DNA of 64,000 bases from an uncultured Desulfovibrio sp. (GTDB taxonomy: Bacteria; Desulfobacterota; Desulfovibrionia; Desulfovibrionales; Desulfovibrionaceae). The translations under genes and the position numbers were made by a program. Location of the stretch: positions 1 to 64,000 of the forward strand of contig CAJXRQ010000001.1 in assembly GCA_913060505.1 (NCBI GenBank). Direction: 5' to 3'. This document shows positions 23,560 through 32,893 of this stretch, piece after piece; the first letter of the stretch is position 1; every line of letters starts with the position of its first letter. The notes beneath the pieces are model-generated. The model was not told where the DNA came from. It ran no database searches and worked only from the letters and a program-made list of their open reading frames with translations.

Positions 23560-24144
23560 TCAGTTTGCCTGTTCTATGATTTTTTTCAATCGTTTGCGGG
23601 CGCGGTGCGCCCGGACTTTGACGTTCACGCTGGTCCAACCCAGCAGTTCCGCAGCCTCGGCCACGGATTTTTCTTCCAGCGCCGTGAGGGTCACAACCAT
23701 GCGGTCCTCCGGCGAAAGTTGATCCAGTGCCCAATCCAGAATCTGGACCGCTTCGGCATGATTGCTTTGGGCTTCAAAAATTTCTTCCGCGCGTCCTGTG
23801 CCCAGATGTTCCAGGAGGTCGTGCGACTCCTTGCCCAGCGAACTGACCGGAGTTTCCCGGCACCGATATTCATCGCGCCAGAAGTCGTAGCAACATCGAA
23901 CGCTTATCCGTGAAAGCCAATTTTGAAAGGGGCGGTCGCCACGGTAGGTCTTGAGCGAGCGGAAAGCATTGATAAAAACGGTTTGCACTACCTCGGAAAC
24001 GCGTGCGTGGGGCACATGATTGCCGACGATGCGGGCCGTGTGGTTTTGGTATTTGCGCACAAGAAGCTCGAAGGCATTCACGTCGCCATCCAGAACCCGC
24101 CGAATCGTTTGATCATCGTCCCGGGTTTTGTGCTTCCCCGTCAT
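23560..24144 (-). CDS. ECF-family RNA polymerase sigma factor
   Basis: Codes for 194 residues. Region 2 is clear (AFELLVRKYQNHTARIVGNH, RPFQNWLSRISVRCCYDFWR), as is region 4 (LDQLSPEDRMVVTLTALEEK and SVAEAAELLGWTSVNVKVRA, the helix-turn-helix reading the -35 box). Start at 24144 gives the usual short N terminus, but its AGAAGGG lies too close; a TTG 15 bases upstream is the alternative. An ECF-type promoter 57 bases upstream of the start suggests autoregulation. First gene of a three-gene operon with anti-sigma and sensor candidates. Confidence 0.88.
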   Translation of the reverse strand: MTGKHKTRDDDQTIRRVLDGDVNAFELLVRKYQNHTARIVGNHVPHARVSEVVQTVFINAFRSLKTYRGDRPFQNWLSRISVRCCYDFWRDEYRCRETPVSSLGKESHDLLEHLGTGRAEEIFEAQSNHAEAVQILDWALDQLSPEDRMVVTLTALEEKSVAEAAELLGWTSVNVKVRAHRARKRLKKIIEQAN

Positions 24145-24201
24145 CCCTTCTCGCTTCAATTGGTGTTTTCGCCGTAAACAACATTACCCTTTCTTGATAA
24201 T

Positions 24202-24229
24202 TTGTCGTTACAAACGAAGTCCAGGTTAC
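24202..24229 (-). promoter_or_regulatory. Candidate autoregulatory ECF promoter of the sigma operon
   Basis: Minus strand GTAACC (24224-24229), 16 bases, CGACAA (24202-24207), giving a leader of about 50 bases. The boxes match those at 22362-22390 and 22545-22572. Confidence 0.55.
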
Positions 24230-24257
24230 AGAAAAACCGAAAAAACATGGGTATTCC

Positions 24258-26192
24258 TTATAATGATCCAAAGCTGATTTTGCGTTCTTCCATGTTCCAG
24301 TAAACTTGCGTCCGGTCCATGTTTTTTTTGACGTGTAGAGACTGCCCGCCCATCTTGATGACCACGCCCGCATGTATGGTCCGCATGACCTGAATTTTAA
24401 CCCCGGCCAGTTCCTGTCTGCGCATGTCCGCCTTTTCGGTCAGTTCCTCGGTCACGTTCCGATAGCGTTTTGCCACGTTAATACGGTGTTTGATGATTTT
24501 TACCACGGCTTCGCGTTTGTTTGCCGGTGTGCGTGTAAGAATATCGCGAGGATCGCCTTTGCCCAGAATTTTGTCTATTTTATTCAGTTCACCCATGAGC
24601 CGCTTGCGCTCATTGATCAGGTCCAGGTCGTCCTCGGTGCTCAGGTTGACGCCCACCACTGTTTTTACTCCAAGGTCGGAGCCCAGCTCGTTGACGATCA
24701 TGCCTCGTGAGCACAGCGCTTTCCCTCCCTGAATTATTCCCTTGCCCTTTTCCGCAATGATTTTTCCAAATGCCTGGATGTTGGAGTTCGTGATTCCGTT
24801 TTTGAATACGATATTGCCGTGGGCCAGCACCCGGCCGTTGTTCATATATGAAGTGGTGATGTTCTCTCCGGCCTCGACAATGCCGCCGTCCGGCATGAGG
24901 ATGCCGCCGGAAACCTCGATATTTCCGCCGACAACCACCTTGGCGCTCTCAATGGACCCGCCGACGATGACGTGCCGCGGAGCTCGGACTTCAAAACCGG
25001 CCTGCACATTGCCTTGAATTTTTACGGAACCGGTGTCCACGCGCACATTGCCGGTGTTCATGTCCACATGGCCGGAGATCACCAGACATTCCGTTACGGA
25101 AAGAATCTTGCGATCCATGGCCAGAATGCCCCGTGCCGTGGATTGGTACGTGATTTCGTCATCCAGCAGAATGATGTTTTCTCCCAGATGCACATGCAGC
25201 GAACGCCCCTCGTTTGCGGGTACGGTCTTGCCATAGATGTCGATTCCGCCTTGTCCTTTGGTAGGCGGGTGCAACCGGGCCACGGTCTGGTTTTCCTCCA
25301 CGGAAGGATAGGCGCCGCGGTTCTTGAAATCAAGTCGGCCGGATTCATCTTCCGTGCCTGTGCTTTCCCGGGTGCTGACCAGATATTCCAGCCAGCCGTC
25401 CTTGCCGTTGACGGGGTGCCGACCTCGGACAACGGACACATCCTGAACAGGAACACTGCCGATGCTGGCTTTGCGCAGTGCGCGGTCTATTCCTTCCACT
25501 TCAATGTCAATGACCACACCCAAATCGATCAGTTCCTTTTCGATTTGGGAAACCGTGATGGGATTGCCGGAAAAATCCTGATGAAAAAGGGTACAGGATA
25601 CGGTGATATTGTCCTTGTCGATCCGCAGCAACGGGTCTACTCGAATCTCATTTTCCCCGACTCGTGGCATGCCGAATACCGTGGCTACAAACGAACCGTC
25701 GATCGGGTCGAATTCGCATCCTTCACCGGCGGCAATCGTCAGATCATTTGGTTTCTTGCTGGATTTTGGCTTGGTGACCACTCCATTGATGGCCTGGCCG
25801 TTTCGGGCTTCCTGCGGCGGTGTTTTTCTGGCAAAACGGTCACCCGGAAAAACCGGAAATGAGAGGTCGCCAAGCTCTTCGAATGAAGCGTCCTGCGGTT
25901 CCTGAACTTCAATGCCGTGGACGATCGCAATACCGGTTATCTCTTCGTCCCCATTAAGGTGGTCCAACACCTTTTGTGCCGCTTCTTCGTCTACGGGGAG
26001 CGTTACGCCAGCTTCGGCAACTTGTTGTTTGATGAGTTCCAGGCTGGGGGGAGCGCCATCTTCCTTGGGTGGTCGATAACGGCTGATGCCGAGCTTCATG
26101 GCGTCTTCGGACATGCAGAAACGGAAGCGTGCGTCCGCTGATGCGTCGCGTTCTGGCGTGCCCTCAATGGGCGAACACGTGTCGTCTGCCAT
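24258..26192 (-). CDS. fapA: FapA-family (DUF342) polymer-forming protein
   Basis: Codes for 644 residues. The N-terminal third is mixed alpha/beta; the middle (about 340-520) is a right-handed beta-helix seen as short repeats such as GHVDMNTGNVRVDTGSVKI, NVQAGFEVRAPRHVIVGGSI and KVVVGGNIEVSGGIL; the C-terminal third is a coiled coil (DLDLINERKRLMGELNKIDK) with a small end domain. This is the DUF342/FapA layout. Some members influence flagellar assembly or chemotaxis; their mechanism is unsettled. It stands alone on the minus strand, with TGGGGG before the ATG. Confidence 0.87.
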   Translation of the reverse strand: MADDTCSPIEGTPERDASADARFRFCMSEDAMKLGISRYRPPKEDGAPPSLELIKQQVAEAGVTLPVDEEAAQKVLDHLNGDEEITGIAIVHGIEVQEPQDASFEELGDLSFPVFPGDRFARKTPPQEARNGQAINGVVTKPKSSKKPNDLTIAAGEGCEFDPIDGSFVATVFGMPRVGENEIRVDPLLRIDKDNITVSCTLFHQDFSGNPITVSQIEKELIDLGVVIDIEVEGIDRALRKASIGSVPVQDVSVVRGRHPVNGKDGWLEYLVSTRESTGTEDESGRLDFKNRGAYPSVEENQTVARLHPPTKGQGGIDIYGKTVPANEGRSLHVHLGENIILLDDEITYQSTARGILAMDRKILSVTECLVISGHVDMNTGNVRVDTGSVKIQGNVQAGFEVRAPRHVIVGGSIESAKVVVGGNIEVSGGILMPDGGIVEAGENITTSYMNNGRVLAHGNIVFKNGITNSNIQAFGKIIAEKGKGIIQGGKALCSRGMIVNELGSDLGVKTVVGVNLSTEDDLDLINERKRLMGELNKIDKILGKGDPRDILTRTPANKREAVVKIIKHRINVAKRYRNVTEELTEKADMRRQELAGVKIQVMRTIHAGVVIKMGGQSLHVKKNMDRTQVYWNMEERKISFGSL

Positions 26193-26361
26193 GAAACCCC
26201 CAAATCAACCGGCATTTTCCACAAGAATTGTCATTTTGTTGAAAACTTTGTGGAGTGCCTGTTTATATCTCCCCGGGCAAAGCGTGAATATTATTTCACT
26301 AAAAGGTTTGTATCATGGCTTCACCACAATGCGCAACCAAGTCAAAAGATGGGGAAAAGCA

Positions 26362-27606
26362 TTAGGGTCTACCCTGAAGTTTCCAGTGTAGCGTCTCCAG
26401 GGTTTCCACGATGTCGCTATAGATGCCGCCCGGCATAGTGGGTTTTCCAAACAGGGCGGCGCGTTGTTCCGCAAGTACGTTCGGCGCAAGGCCGGTTGGC
26501 CCGGAATGGTATACGGTCATGGCCAGCCGTTCGGCCAGAAGATACCCTGTTACGCCTTGCTGCAACAGGGTGACCGCCTGTTCAAACTGTCCTGATATCT
26601 TTTCCCAGAATTGTTCTGCCTGTGATGTCGGCAAGTGTGCCTGCGCTTCGCAGATCATGGAATAGAGGCTGTTGATTGCTGCGCCGGGGATGCCTCTGCG
26701 CCAACCCAGCAGCCATGGGGTGCGCCAGAAAAGCAGGAAATGTTGCTGCCCTGTTTCAATAATCGATTCAAGCTGGCGTCGGGCCTGTGCGAGTGTTTCG
26801 TTTTCCCATAGCACAGGTCGGCAAGCCACGTCCCATGCGGGAATAGCAGACGTCGGAAGTGTTTGCCCCAGCAGGGAGCCGAGCAGCTGCGCCAGCCAGA
26901 GGTTGGCTTGTGGGGAGGCAGGCGTTTCCAGGTGTGCATAACTCAGAATATATTCGCCCTTGCCATAATGGCCGTTCACAACGCAGGGCGTGCCTTGCAG
27001 GAAATCGGGCTTCAGGCGGATGCCGTAAAGATTTTCCCAATCCGTGAGCGTTCCTCTGGGCAGGGTCTTGAGACAGAGGTCCGCTACCCAGAAGTCCGGT
27101 CCCGGCTCACGGTATGCAGCCAGAACAGTAACTTCGTTGTCCTGTTGGTCAAACTGTCCGGGCCACCAGACAGGAATCAGGGCCTGTTCGCCGAGTTCGT
27201 CAGGGACTCGCTTGTTTTCCCGGTTGAGCGCAACATGCATGTGGCCGGAAAGAAAATGCTGGAGGCGATCGGAAAATGATTTGCGGTGCCACGGACACAG
27301 GCCGAGATTTTCGCTCAGGGCAAGGCCTGCACCACCACAGAAGCCCATGTAGGTGCCGCCGTTTTGCACATAGTCCTGAATCGCCTTGATCCCGGCCACA
27401 CCGAGCCTGTCACGTTTGCCTCGGGCACGGCCTCCGGGAACCATGAGCACGTGCGGTACTTCCGAGTCGAGCTTGCCAGCCAACACGCCTTGAGCTATCT
27501 CTTCGGCGCGTACCAGCCGATGAGGGATGCCCCAATGTTGCAGTGCTCGTTGGACCATGAGGCCCCAGAAGTGTGACTCGTCCCAATATATATGGATGCT
27601 TGACAT
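26362..27606 (-). CDS. BPL_N-type glutamine amidotransferase-like protein
   Basis: Codes for 414 residues. The first 230 resemble the class I amidotransferase-like domain found N-terminal in biotin-protein ligases: VLMVPGGRARGKRDRL, then GGTYMGFCGGAGLAL with the cysteine in a nucleophile-elbow setting near residue 105, and VVNGHYGKGEYILSYAHLE. The C-terminal part is helical and unrecognised; no ligase domain follows. Start at 27606 (MSSIHIYWDE) lacks a strong ribosome-binding site; an ATG 13 codons earlier is possible. It is divergent from valS. An amidohydrolase/amidotransferase activity is inference. Confidence 0.65.
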   Translation of the reverse strand: MSSIHIYWDESHFWGLMVQRALQHWGIPHRLVRAEEIAQGVLAGKLDSEVPHVLMVPGGRARGKRDRLGVAGIKAIQDYVQNGGTYMGFCGGAGLALSENLGLCPWHRKSFSDRLQHFLSGHMHVALNRENKRVPDELGEQALIPVWWPGQFDQQDNEVTVLAAYREPGPDFWVADLCLKTLPRGTLTDWENLYGIRLKPDFLQGTPCVVNGHYGKGEYILSYAHLETPASPQANLWLAQLLGSLLGQTLPTSAIPAWDVACRPVLWENETLAQARRQLESIIETGQQHFLLFWRTPWLLGWRRGIPGAAINSLYSMICEAQAHLPTSQAEQFWEKISGQFEQAVTLLQQGVTGYLLAERLAMTVYHSGPTGLAPNVLAEQRAALFGKPTMPGGIYSDIVETLETLHWKLQGRP

Positions 27607-27737
27607 ATCGTGATCTCTCAAAGAGGGTATTCGGCACGCTAACAAGGGCTGCCCAGAGAGGCAAGCGCAACCCGGAAATACTGAACGCCATTTTTGAATG
27701 AAAAGGCGTTCTTATGGATATTTGCAAGGAGAAACGA

Positions 27738-30404
27738 ATGAGCCGACCGACGCTGGCCAAGGGCTACGAGCCTTGGGACGTTGAAGAAAAATGGGAAAAG
27801 CACTGGGAAGAAGACAAAACGTTCACTCCCGATGTCAACGACGGAAAAGACCCTTATTCCATAGTCATTCCGCCGCCCAACGTGACGGGTGTACTGCATA
27901 TGGGGCATGCGCTGAACCTGACGATTCAGGACGTACTCTGCCGTTTCAACCGTCAGCAGGGCAAGAGCGTACTTTGGGTGCCCGGCATGGACCATGCAGG
28001 CATAGCCACCCAGAATGTGGTCGAACGCCAGCTCAAGGCGGAGGGCAAAACCCGCGACGACCTCGGTCGTGAGAAGTTCATTGAACGAGTCTGGGAATGG
28101 AAAGAAGAAAAGGGTGGTCATATCCTGAGCCAGATCAGGCGACTTGGCGCTTCGGTCGATTGGTCCCGCGAGGCCTTCACTTTCGATGACCAGCGCGCCA
28201 AAGCCGTACGCAAGGTCTTTGTCGAGCTGTACAAGAAAGGGCTTATCTACAAGGGCGACTACATCATCAACTGGTGCAACCGCTGCCACACGGCACTTGC
28301 CGATGACGAAGTGGAGCACGAGGACAAGCCCGGCCATCTCTGGCACATCAAGTATCCTCTGGCTGACGGATCCGGTCATCTGATCATCGCCACAACCCGT
28401 CCCGAAACGTTGCTGGGAGACACGGCCGTGGCCGTGAACCCGGATGACGACCGGTTCAATAAATATATCGGCACCAAAGTCATTTTGCCGCTGGTAGGGC
28501 GCGAATTGCCGGTTATCGGCGACAGGTACGTGGACATCGAATTCGGTACCGGCTGTTTGAAGGTGACCCCGGCGCATGACATGAACGACTGGGAACTGGG
28601 CCGCAAACATGACCTGAAAGTCATTCCCGTTTTGGACGAACAGGGCAATGTAAACGAGAACGCCCCGGAAAAATATCGCGGCATGCACAAGGACGAGGCC
28701 CGCAAGGCCGTTGTGGCGGATCTTGAGGAGCAGGGACTTCTTGTGGAAGTGGCCGAACATGCCCATAAGGTGGGCGTGTGCTATCGCTGCAAGTCCGTGA
28801 TTGAGCCGCATGTGTCCACCCAGTGGTTCGTTTCCATGAAACCGCTGGCGGAAAAGGCCCGTGCAGCCGTTCCTGCCAAAACACAGATTTTCCCGGAACA
28901 GTGGGCCAAAACCTACTACAACTGGCTGGATGAAATCCGCGACTGGTGCATCTCCCGTCAGATTTGGTGGGGGCACCGCATTCCGGCCTGGACCTGCGAA
29001 GACTGCGGCGAGATCGTCGTGGAGATGGAAGATCCGACCACCTGCCCCAAGTGTGGCAGCTCGCATCTTTTGCAGGATGAGGATGTACTTGATACCTGGT
29101 TCTCCTCCGCATTGTGGCCGTTTTCCACCATGGGATGGCCCGACAACACTGAAGATCTGGCCAAGTACTATCCAACATCCTGCCTGCTCACCGGTTTCGA
29201 CATATTGTTCTTCTGGGTGGCGCGCATGATGATGATGGGGCTGGAGTTCATGGGCGAGATTCCGTTCCACCATGTGTATATTCATGCGTTGGTTCGCGAC
29301 GAGCATGGCAAGAAGATGTCCAAGTCCACGGGCAACGTCATTGACCCGCTGGATATGGTTGCCAAATATGGTGCCGACGCACTGCGGTTCACTCTGGCTT
29401 CGTTTGCTGCCATGGGCAGGGACATCAAGCTTTCCGAACAGCGTATCGAAGGCTACCGCCATTTCATGAACAAGATTTGGAATGCGGCCCGGTTCGCCCT
29501 CATGAATTTGCCGGAAACCATTCCTTCCACCGACATATCCAAGGCTGAAACCCTTGCGGACAAGTGGATTCTGCATCGTTTGGAAGAGGTCAAGGAGCAG
29601 GTTGTTCGTGCCACGCAGGAATACCGGTTCAATGAAATTGCCCAAACCTTGTATAAATTCATCTGGTCTGAATTCTGCGACTGGTATCTGGAGATGATCA
29701 AGCCTTCGCTGTATGGCGAGGACGAACAGGCCAAGGCCATGACGCAGAAGGTTCTTTGGACCGTGCTCTCCGAAACCATGGTCATGTTGCATCCGGTCAC
29801 GCCGTTCATTACCCAGGAAATCTGGTCGGCACTGCCGCGGCCCGAAGGGGATGATCGTTCCGAAGACATTGCTACGTTGCCATACCCGGACATGCGCCCC
29901 GGTTTGCGCAACCCCAAGGCCATGGCCGAGATGGAACTGTTCATGGGCGTTGTTTCCGGTGTGCGCAACATCCGCACCGAGTTGGTCATCGAACCGGCCC
30001 GCAAGTTGAATCTGCTGGTCAAGACCGCAAACGACACGGACAAGGCCATTTTGGATGCCAACGTCGATCTCATCAAATCCCTGGCGCGTTTGGAAAACGT
30101 GGAACTTGGTGATGATGTTCGAGGCCCCAAGGCGTCCGGTTCCACCGTGGTCAAAGGCAACGAGATTTATGTGCCTTTGGAAGGTGTTGTCGACTTCGAT
30201 GCCGAGCTTGGCCGTTTGGACAAGGAAATGGCCAAGATCGACAAGGGACTTGTTGGCGTGACCAAGAAGCTCGCCAACCCCGGATTCGTGAACAATGCGC
30301 CTGCCGAAGTCGTGGAAAAGGAAAAGGGCAAGCAGGCCGAGATGGAAGAAAAGAAATCCAAGCTCAGGGAGTTGCAGGAGCGGCTCAAGAGCGTCATGGG
30401 ATAA
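27738..30404 (+). CDS. valS: Valyl-tRNA synthetase
   Basis: Codes for 888 residues. The class I signatures are NVTGVLHMGHALN (HIGH region, near residue 50) and KKMSKSTGN near residue 525. The editing domain (TTRPETLLGDTAVAVNP) and the C-terminal coiled-coil arm (LGRLDKEMAKIDKGL to the end) that identify ValRS are both present. AAGGAG lies seven bases before the ATG; an earlier in-frame ATG at 27714 is unlikely. It charges tRNA-Val and hydrolyses Thr-tRNA-Val. Confidence 0.96.
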   Translation: MSRPTLAKGYEPWDVEEKWEKHWEEDKTFTPDVNDGKDPYSIVIPPPNVTGVLHMGHALNLTIQDVLCRFNRQQGKSVLWVPGMDHAGIATQNVVERQLKAEGKTRDDLGREKFIERVWEWKEEKGGHILSQIRRLGASVDWSREAFTFDDQRAKAVRKVFVELYKKGLIYKGDYIINWCNRCHTALADDEVEHEDKPGHLWHIKYPLADGSGHLIIATTRPETLLGDTAVAVNPDDDRFNKYIGTKVILPLVGRELPVIGDRYVDIEFGTGCLKVTPAHDMNDWELGRKHDLKVIPVLDEQGNVNENAPEKYRGMHKDEARKAVVADLEEQGLLVEVAEHAHKVGVCYRCKSVIEPHVSTQWFVSMKPLAEKARAAVPAKTQIFPEQWAKTYYNWLDEIRDWCISRQIWWGHRIPAWTCEDCGEIVVEMEDPTTCPKCGSSHLLQDEDVLDTWFSSALWPFSTMGWPDNTEDLAKYYPTSCLLTGFDILFFWVARMMMMGLEFMGEIPFHHVYIHALVRDEHGKKMSKSTGNVIDPLDMVAKYGADALRFTLASFAAMGRDIKLSEQRIEGYRHFMNKIWNAARFALMNLPETIPSTDISKAETLADKWILHRLEEVKEQVVRATQEYRFNEIAQTLYKFIWSEFCDWYLEMIKPSLYGEDEQAKAMTQKVLWTVLSETMVMLHPVTPFITQEIWSALPRPEGDDRSEDIATLPYPDMRPGLRNPKAMAEMELFMGVVSGVRNIRTELVIEPARKLNLLVKTANDTDKAILDANVDLIKSLARLENVELGDDVRGPKASGSTVVKGNEIYVPLEGVVDFDAELGRLDKEMAKIDKGLVGVTKKLANPGFVNNAPAEVVEKEKGKQAEMEEKKSKLRELQERLKSVMG

Positions 30405-30418
30405 AGGCATTACAGGAG

Positions 30419-30456
30419 CCGGGGAGGGAGCCTTTTATGAAAGGTTTCATCCCCGG
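30419..30456 (+). other. Long hairpin after valS / start of the cobA-hemD leader
   Basis: CCGGGGA (30419-30425) pairs with TCCCCGG (30450-30456), and 30427-30435 pairs with 30440-30448 around a TATG loop, one mismatch in 17 positions. No clean T tract follows (ACCTTTCCCCC), so it may be a valS 3' end or the first element of the next leader. Confidence 0.6.
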
Positions 30457-30598
30457 ACCTTTCCCCCGGCAATTTTTATGAAAACCGTGTAGCGGTGGGG
30501 GAACCACGGGTACATGGCACCGAAGGTGCCCGACAAAACGTTTTGGAGGTTCTCAGGAACCTTTTTCACAAGGCCCCTGAGCCACCGGAGGCAAACAT
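30457..30598 (+). promoter_or_regulatory. Structured leader with terminator/antiterminator before cobA-hemD
   Basis: Elements in order: stem CCGTG/CACGG (30485-30489 with 30505-30509), hairpin GGCACC-GAA-GGTGCC (30516-30530), palindrome CAAAACGTTTTG (30534-30545), then hairpin AGGTTC-TCAG-GAACCT (30547-30562) followed by TTTT, an intrinsic terminator 33 bases before the start codon. CTCAGG (30552-30557) can instead pair with CCTGAG (30576-30581), which would break the terminator. It does not match the cobalamin, TPP or SAM riboswitch cores I know. Confidence 0.5.
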
Positions 30599-32104
30599 AT
30601 GTCCAAAGTTTTTCTCGTTGGAGCCGGACCGGGCGATCCCGGTCTTCTGACCCTTCGCGCCAAGCAGGTCATCGAGACCTGTGATGTGATGATCTACGAC
30701 TATCTTGCCAACAAGGATTTCCTGAGATGGTGCAAAGCGGACTGTGAAGTCCTCTATGTAGGCAAGAAGGGCGGCGATCATACTTTGCCCCAGGACAAGA
30801 TTAACGAGTTGATCATCGAAAAGGCCCGTGAGGGCAAGGATATTTGTCGGCTCAAAGGCGGCGACCCCTATGTTTTCGGCCGCGGCGGCGAAGAAGCCGA
30901 GGAATTGGTGGAAGCCGGAATCGATTTTGAGGTCGTGCCGGGCATTACCGCCGGTGTTGCCGCGCCTGCCTATGCCGGAATTCCTGTCACGCATCGTGAC
31001 CACACGACCTCCGTCTGTTTCATTACCGGGCATGAAGACCCCACCAAGGAAAAGTCCGGCCATAACTGGTCCGTATACGGACAATCCAACTCCACACTGG
31101 TTTTCTACATGGGGGTCAGGAATCTGCCCATGATCGCCAGGAATCTCATGGACAACGGCCGAGCCCCGGAAACTCCGGTTGCCCTGGTTCGCTGGGGCAC
31201 TCGTTGCACCCAGCAGAGCATGCTTTCCACGCTGGAGAACGTGGCTGCCGATGCCGCCGAGCGCGGATTCAAGGCCCCTTCCATTATCGTGGTGGGCGGT
31301 GTGTGTTCCCTGCACGACAAGCTTGCATGGTTCGAAAAAAAACCGTTACTGGGCAAAGGCGTTGTTGTCACTCGAGCACGGGAACAGGCCAGTGGCCTAG
31401 TAGACATACTTGGCTCCAAGGGCGCTTGCGTATACGAGTTCCCCACCATTTCCGTTGAGCACATCGGTGACTACGCGGACGTGGAAGTGGCCATTCTCGG
31501 TTTGGCTGGCTATGACTGGTTGGTGTTCACTTCGGTCAACGGCGTGAAGTTCTTCTGGGAACAGTTGGAAATCATCGGGCTGGACACCCGCATCCTTGGC
31601 GGTATTCAGGTGGCGGCCATTGGTCCTGCGACTGCGGACGCCCTGCGGCAAAAAGGTGTGAACCCTGACTTCATTCCGGAAAAGTACGTTGCCGAACATG
31701 TTGTGGACGGCCTGCTGAAAAAAGGTATTCAAGGCAGCAAGGTGCTTATTCCGCGCGCTCGCGTTGCCCGTGAAGTACTCCCGGAAAAATTGCGCGAGGC
31801 CGGTTGCGACGTGCAGGTTTTGCCCGTGTATGAAACCCGTCTGGCCGGTTCGGACGTGGAAGAAGTGCGCGCGGCCATGAAGGCTGGCAAAGTCCAGTAC
31901 GTGACCTTCACTTCTTCATCGACCGTGCAGAATTTCTTTGAACTGATGCCTCCCGAGGAGTTCAAGACCTATGTGGGCGTGAAGATCGCCTCGATAGGGC
32001 CGGTTACTTCCACCACAATTCACGAATACGGGTTCACCGTTGATGTGCGCCCTGAGGAATATACCATCCCGGGGCTGGTGGACGAGCTGCTCAAGGACAA
32101 ATAG
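30599..32104 (+). CDS. cobA-hemD: Fused uroporphyrinogen-III C-methyltransferase / uroporphyrinogen-III synthase
   Basis: Codes for 501 residues. Residues 1-240 are a SUMT: VGAGPGDPGLLTLRA at the N terminus, RLKGGDPYVFGRGGEEAEEL near 82, and VPGITAGVAAPAYAGIPVTH, which make the S-adenosylmethionine site. Residues 255-500 are a HemD domain (VVVTRAREQASGLVDILGS, WLVFTSVNGVKFFW, TSSSTVQNFFELM). The fused enzyme closes and methylates the tetrapyrrole ring to precorrin-2, the branch point to siroheme, cobalamin and, in sulfate reducers, heme by the siroheme route. ACCGGAGG lies before the ATG; a structured leader precedes it. Confidence 0.94.
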   Translation: MSKVFLVGAGPGDPGLLTLRAKQVIETCDVMIYDYLANKDFLRWCKADCEVLYVGKKGGDHTLPQDKINELIIEKAREGKDICRLKGGDPYVFGRGGEEAEELVEAGIDFEVVPGITAGVAAPAYAGIPVTHRDHTTSVCFITGHEDPTKEKSGHNWSVYGQSNSTLVFYMGVRNLPMIARNLMDNGRAPETPVALVRWGTRCTQQSMLSTLENVAADAAERGFKAPSIIVVGGVCSLHDKLAWFEKKPLLGKGVVVTRAREQASGLVDILGSKGACVYEFPTISVEHIGDYADVEVAILGLAGYDWLVFTSVNGVKFFWEQLEIIGLDTRILGGIQVAAIGPATADALRQKGVNPDFIPEKYVAEHVVDGLLKKGIQGSKVLIPRARVAREVLPEKLREAGCDVQVLPVYETRLAGSDVEEVRAAMKAGKVQYVTFTSSSTVQNFFELMPPEEFKTYVGVKIASIGPVTSTTIHEYGFTVDVRPEEYTIPGLVDELLKDK

Positions 32105-32295
32105 GGAGCGGTATCGGATTTTCCCGATAGCATGAGCGCCTTCCGGTCCGACCCGGTAGGCGCTCTCTTTTTGCTCCACGGTTTTCCAAAAATACTTGGA
32201 AAGGGCTGGCAATATAAAATCATACACGCTGGCCCTTGTTTGCTGCCGGTGTTATAGTGGTTGCATATCGTCAATCAAAACCATGCGAGGTTGCC

Positions 32296-32856
32296 ATGAA
32301 TTATACGGAGATACTCGTGGCGTGGAGCAGGCGCAAGCGGTCGGCGCGTTTCAGGTTTCTGACGTTGCTGCTGGGCGCAATATTCTTTTTGGTAATTTTT
32401 GCCTGGCTTGTGGTCTGGGCGTCGAATTGGCTGGTGCAGACCTGCCGTGCCGTGTTCGTAACCCCGCTTCCCGTTGTGGGTTGGTTTTTGGCTCTAATCG
32501 GCCTTGCTCTTGCCGTGTGGACAGTACTGGTCATGTGGTTTGCTGCAGATGGGACTCCTGCTCCTACGGCGCCGACGCAACGGCTGATAACGCATGGTCC
32601 GTTCCGCTATTGCCGCAATCCGTTGCAGCTTGCGGTCATGGTTTATCTTCTTGGATTGGGGACGGCATTGTTTTCCCTGATTACCGGCATTGTCGCCCTT
32701 GCCGTTATTGCCGTGCTGGGAGGAGCGTATTATCATTTTGTGGAGGAAAGAGAGCTGCGTGCCCGGTTTGGAGAAGAGTACGAAGAGTACCGACAGACGA
32801 CTCCCTTTGTCATTCCCCGGTTTGGAAAACGAAAAGACAATGGCACAGAAGAATAA
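32296..32856 (+). CDS. Isoprenylcysteine/phospholipid methyltransferase-like membrane protein
   Basis: Codes for 186 residues with about four to five membrane helices and the C-terminal ICMT/PEMT signature: LITHGPFRYCRNPLQLAVMV, then a helix pair, then EERELRARFGEEYEEYRQTT. In this superfamily the tyrosine-arginine-asparagine-proline motif and the C-terminal glutamate contact S-adenosylmethionine. The methyl acceptor in bacteria is mostly unknown. Start at 32296 follows GCGAGG. It probably shares a transcript with the lipoprotein gene 37 bases downstream. Confidence 0.78.
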   Translation: MNYTEILVAWSRRKRSARFRFLTLLLGAIFFLVIFAWLVVWASNWLVQTCRAVFVTPLPVVGWFLALIGLALAVWTVLVMWFAADGTPAPTAPTQRLITHGPFRYCRNPLQLAVMVYLLGLGTALFSLITGIVALAVIAVLGGAYYHFVEERELRARFGEEYEEYRQTTPFVIPRFGKRKDNGTEE

Positions 32857-32893
32857 CTGTTTCATTGTTTTTTGATAGTTGTAATGTGTTGAT

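Noticed and set aside
30457-30598. Cobalamin riboswitch before cobA-hemD
   Set aside because: No B12-box-like conserved core or GCCACTG element could be found; kept as an unclassified leader only.
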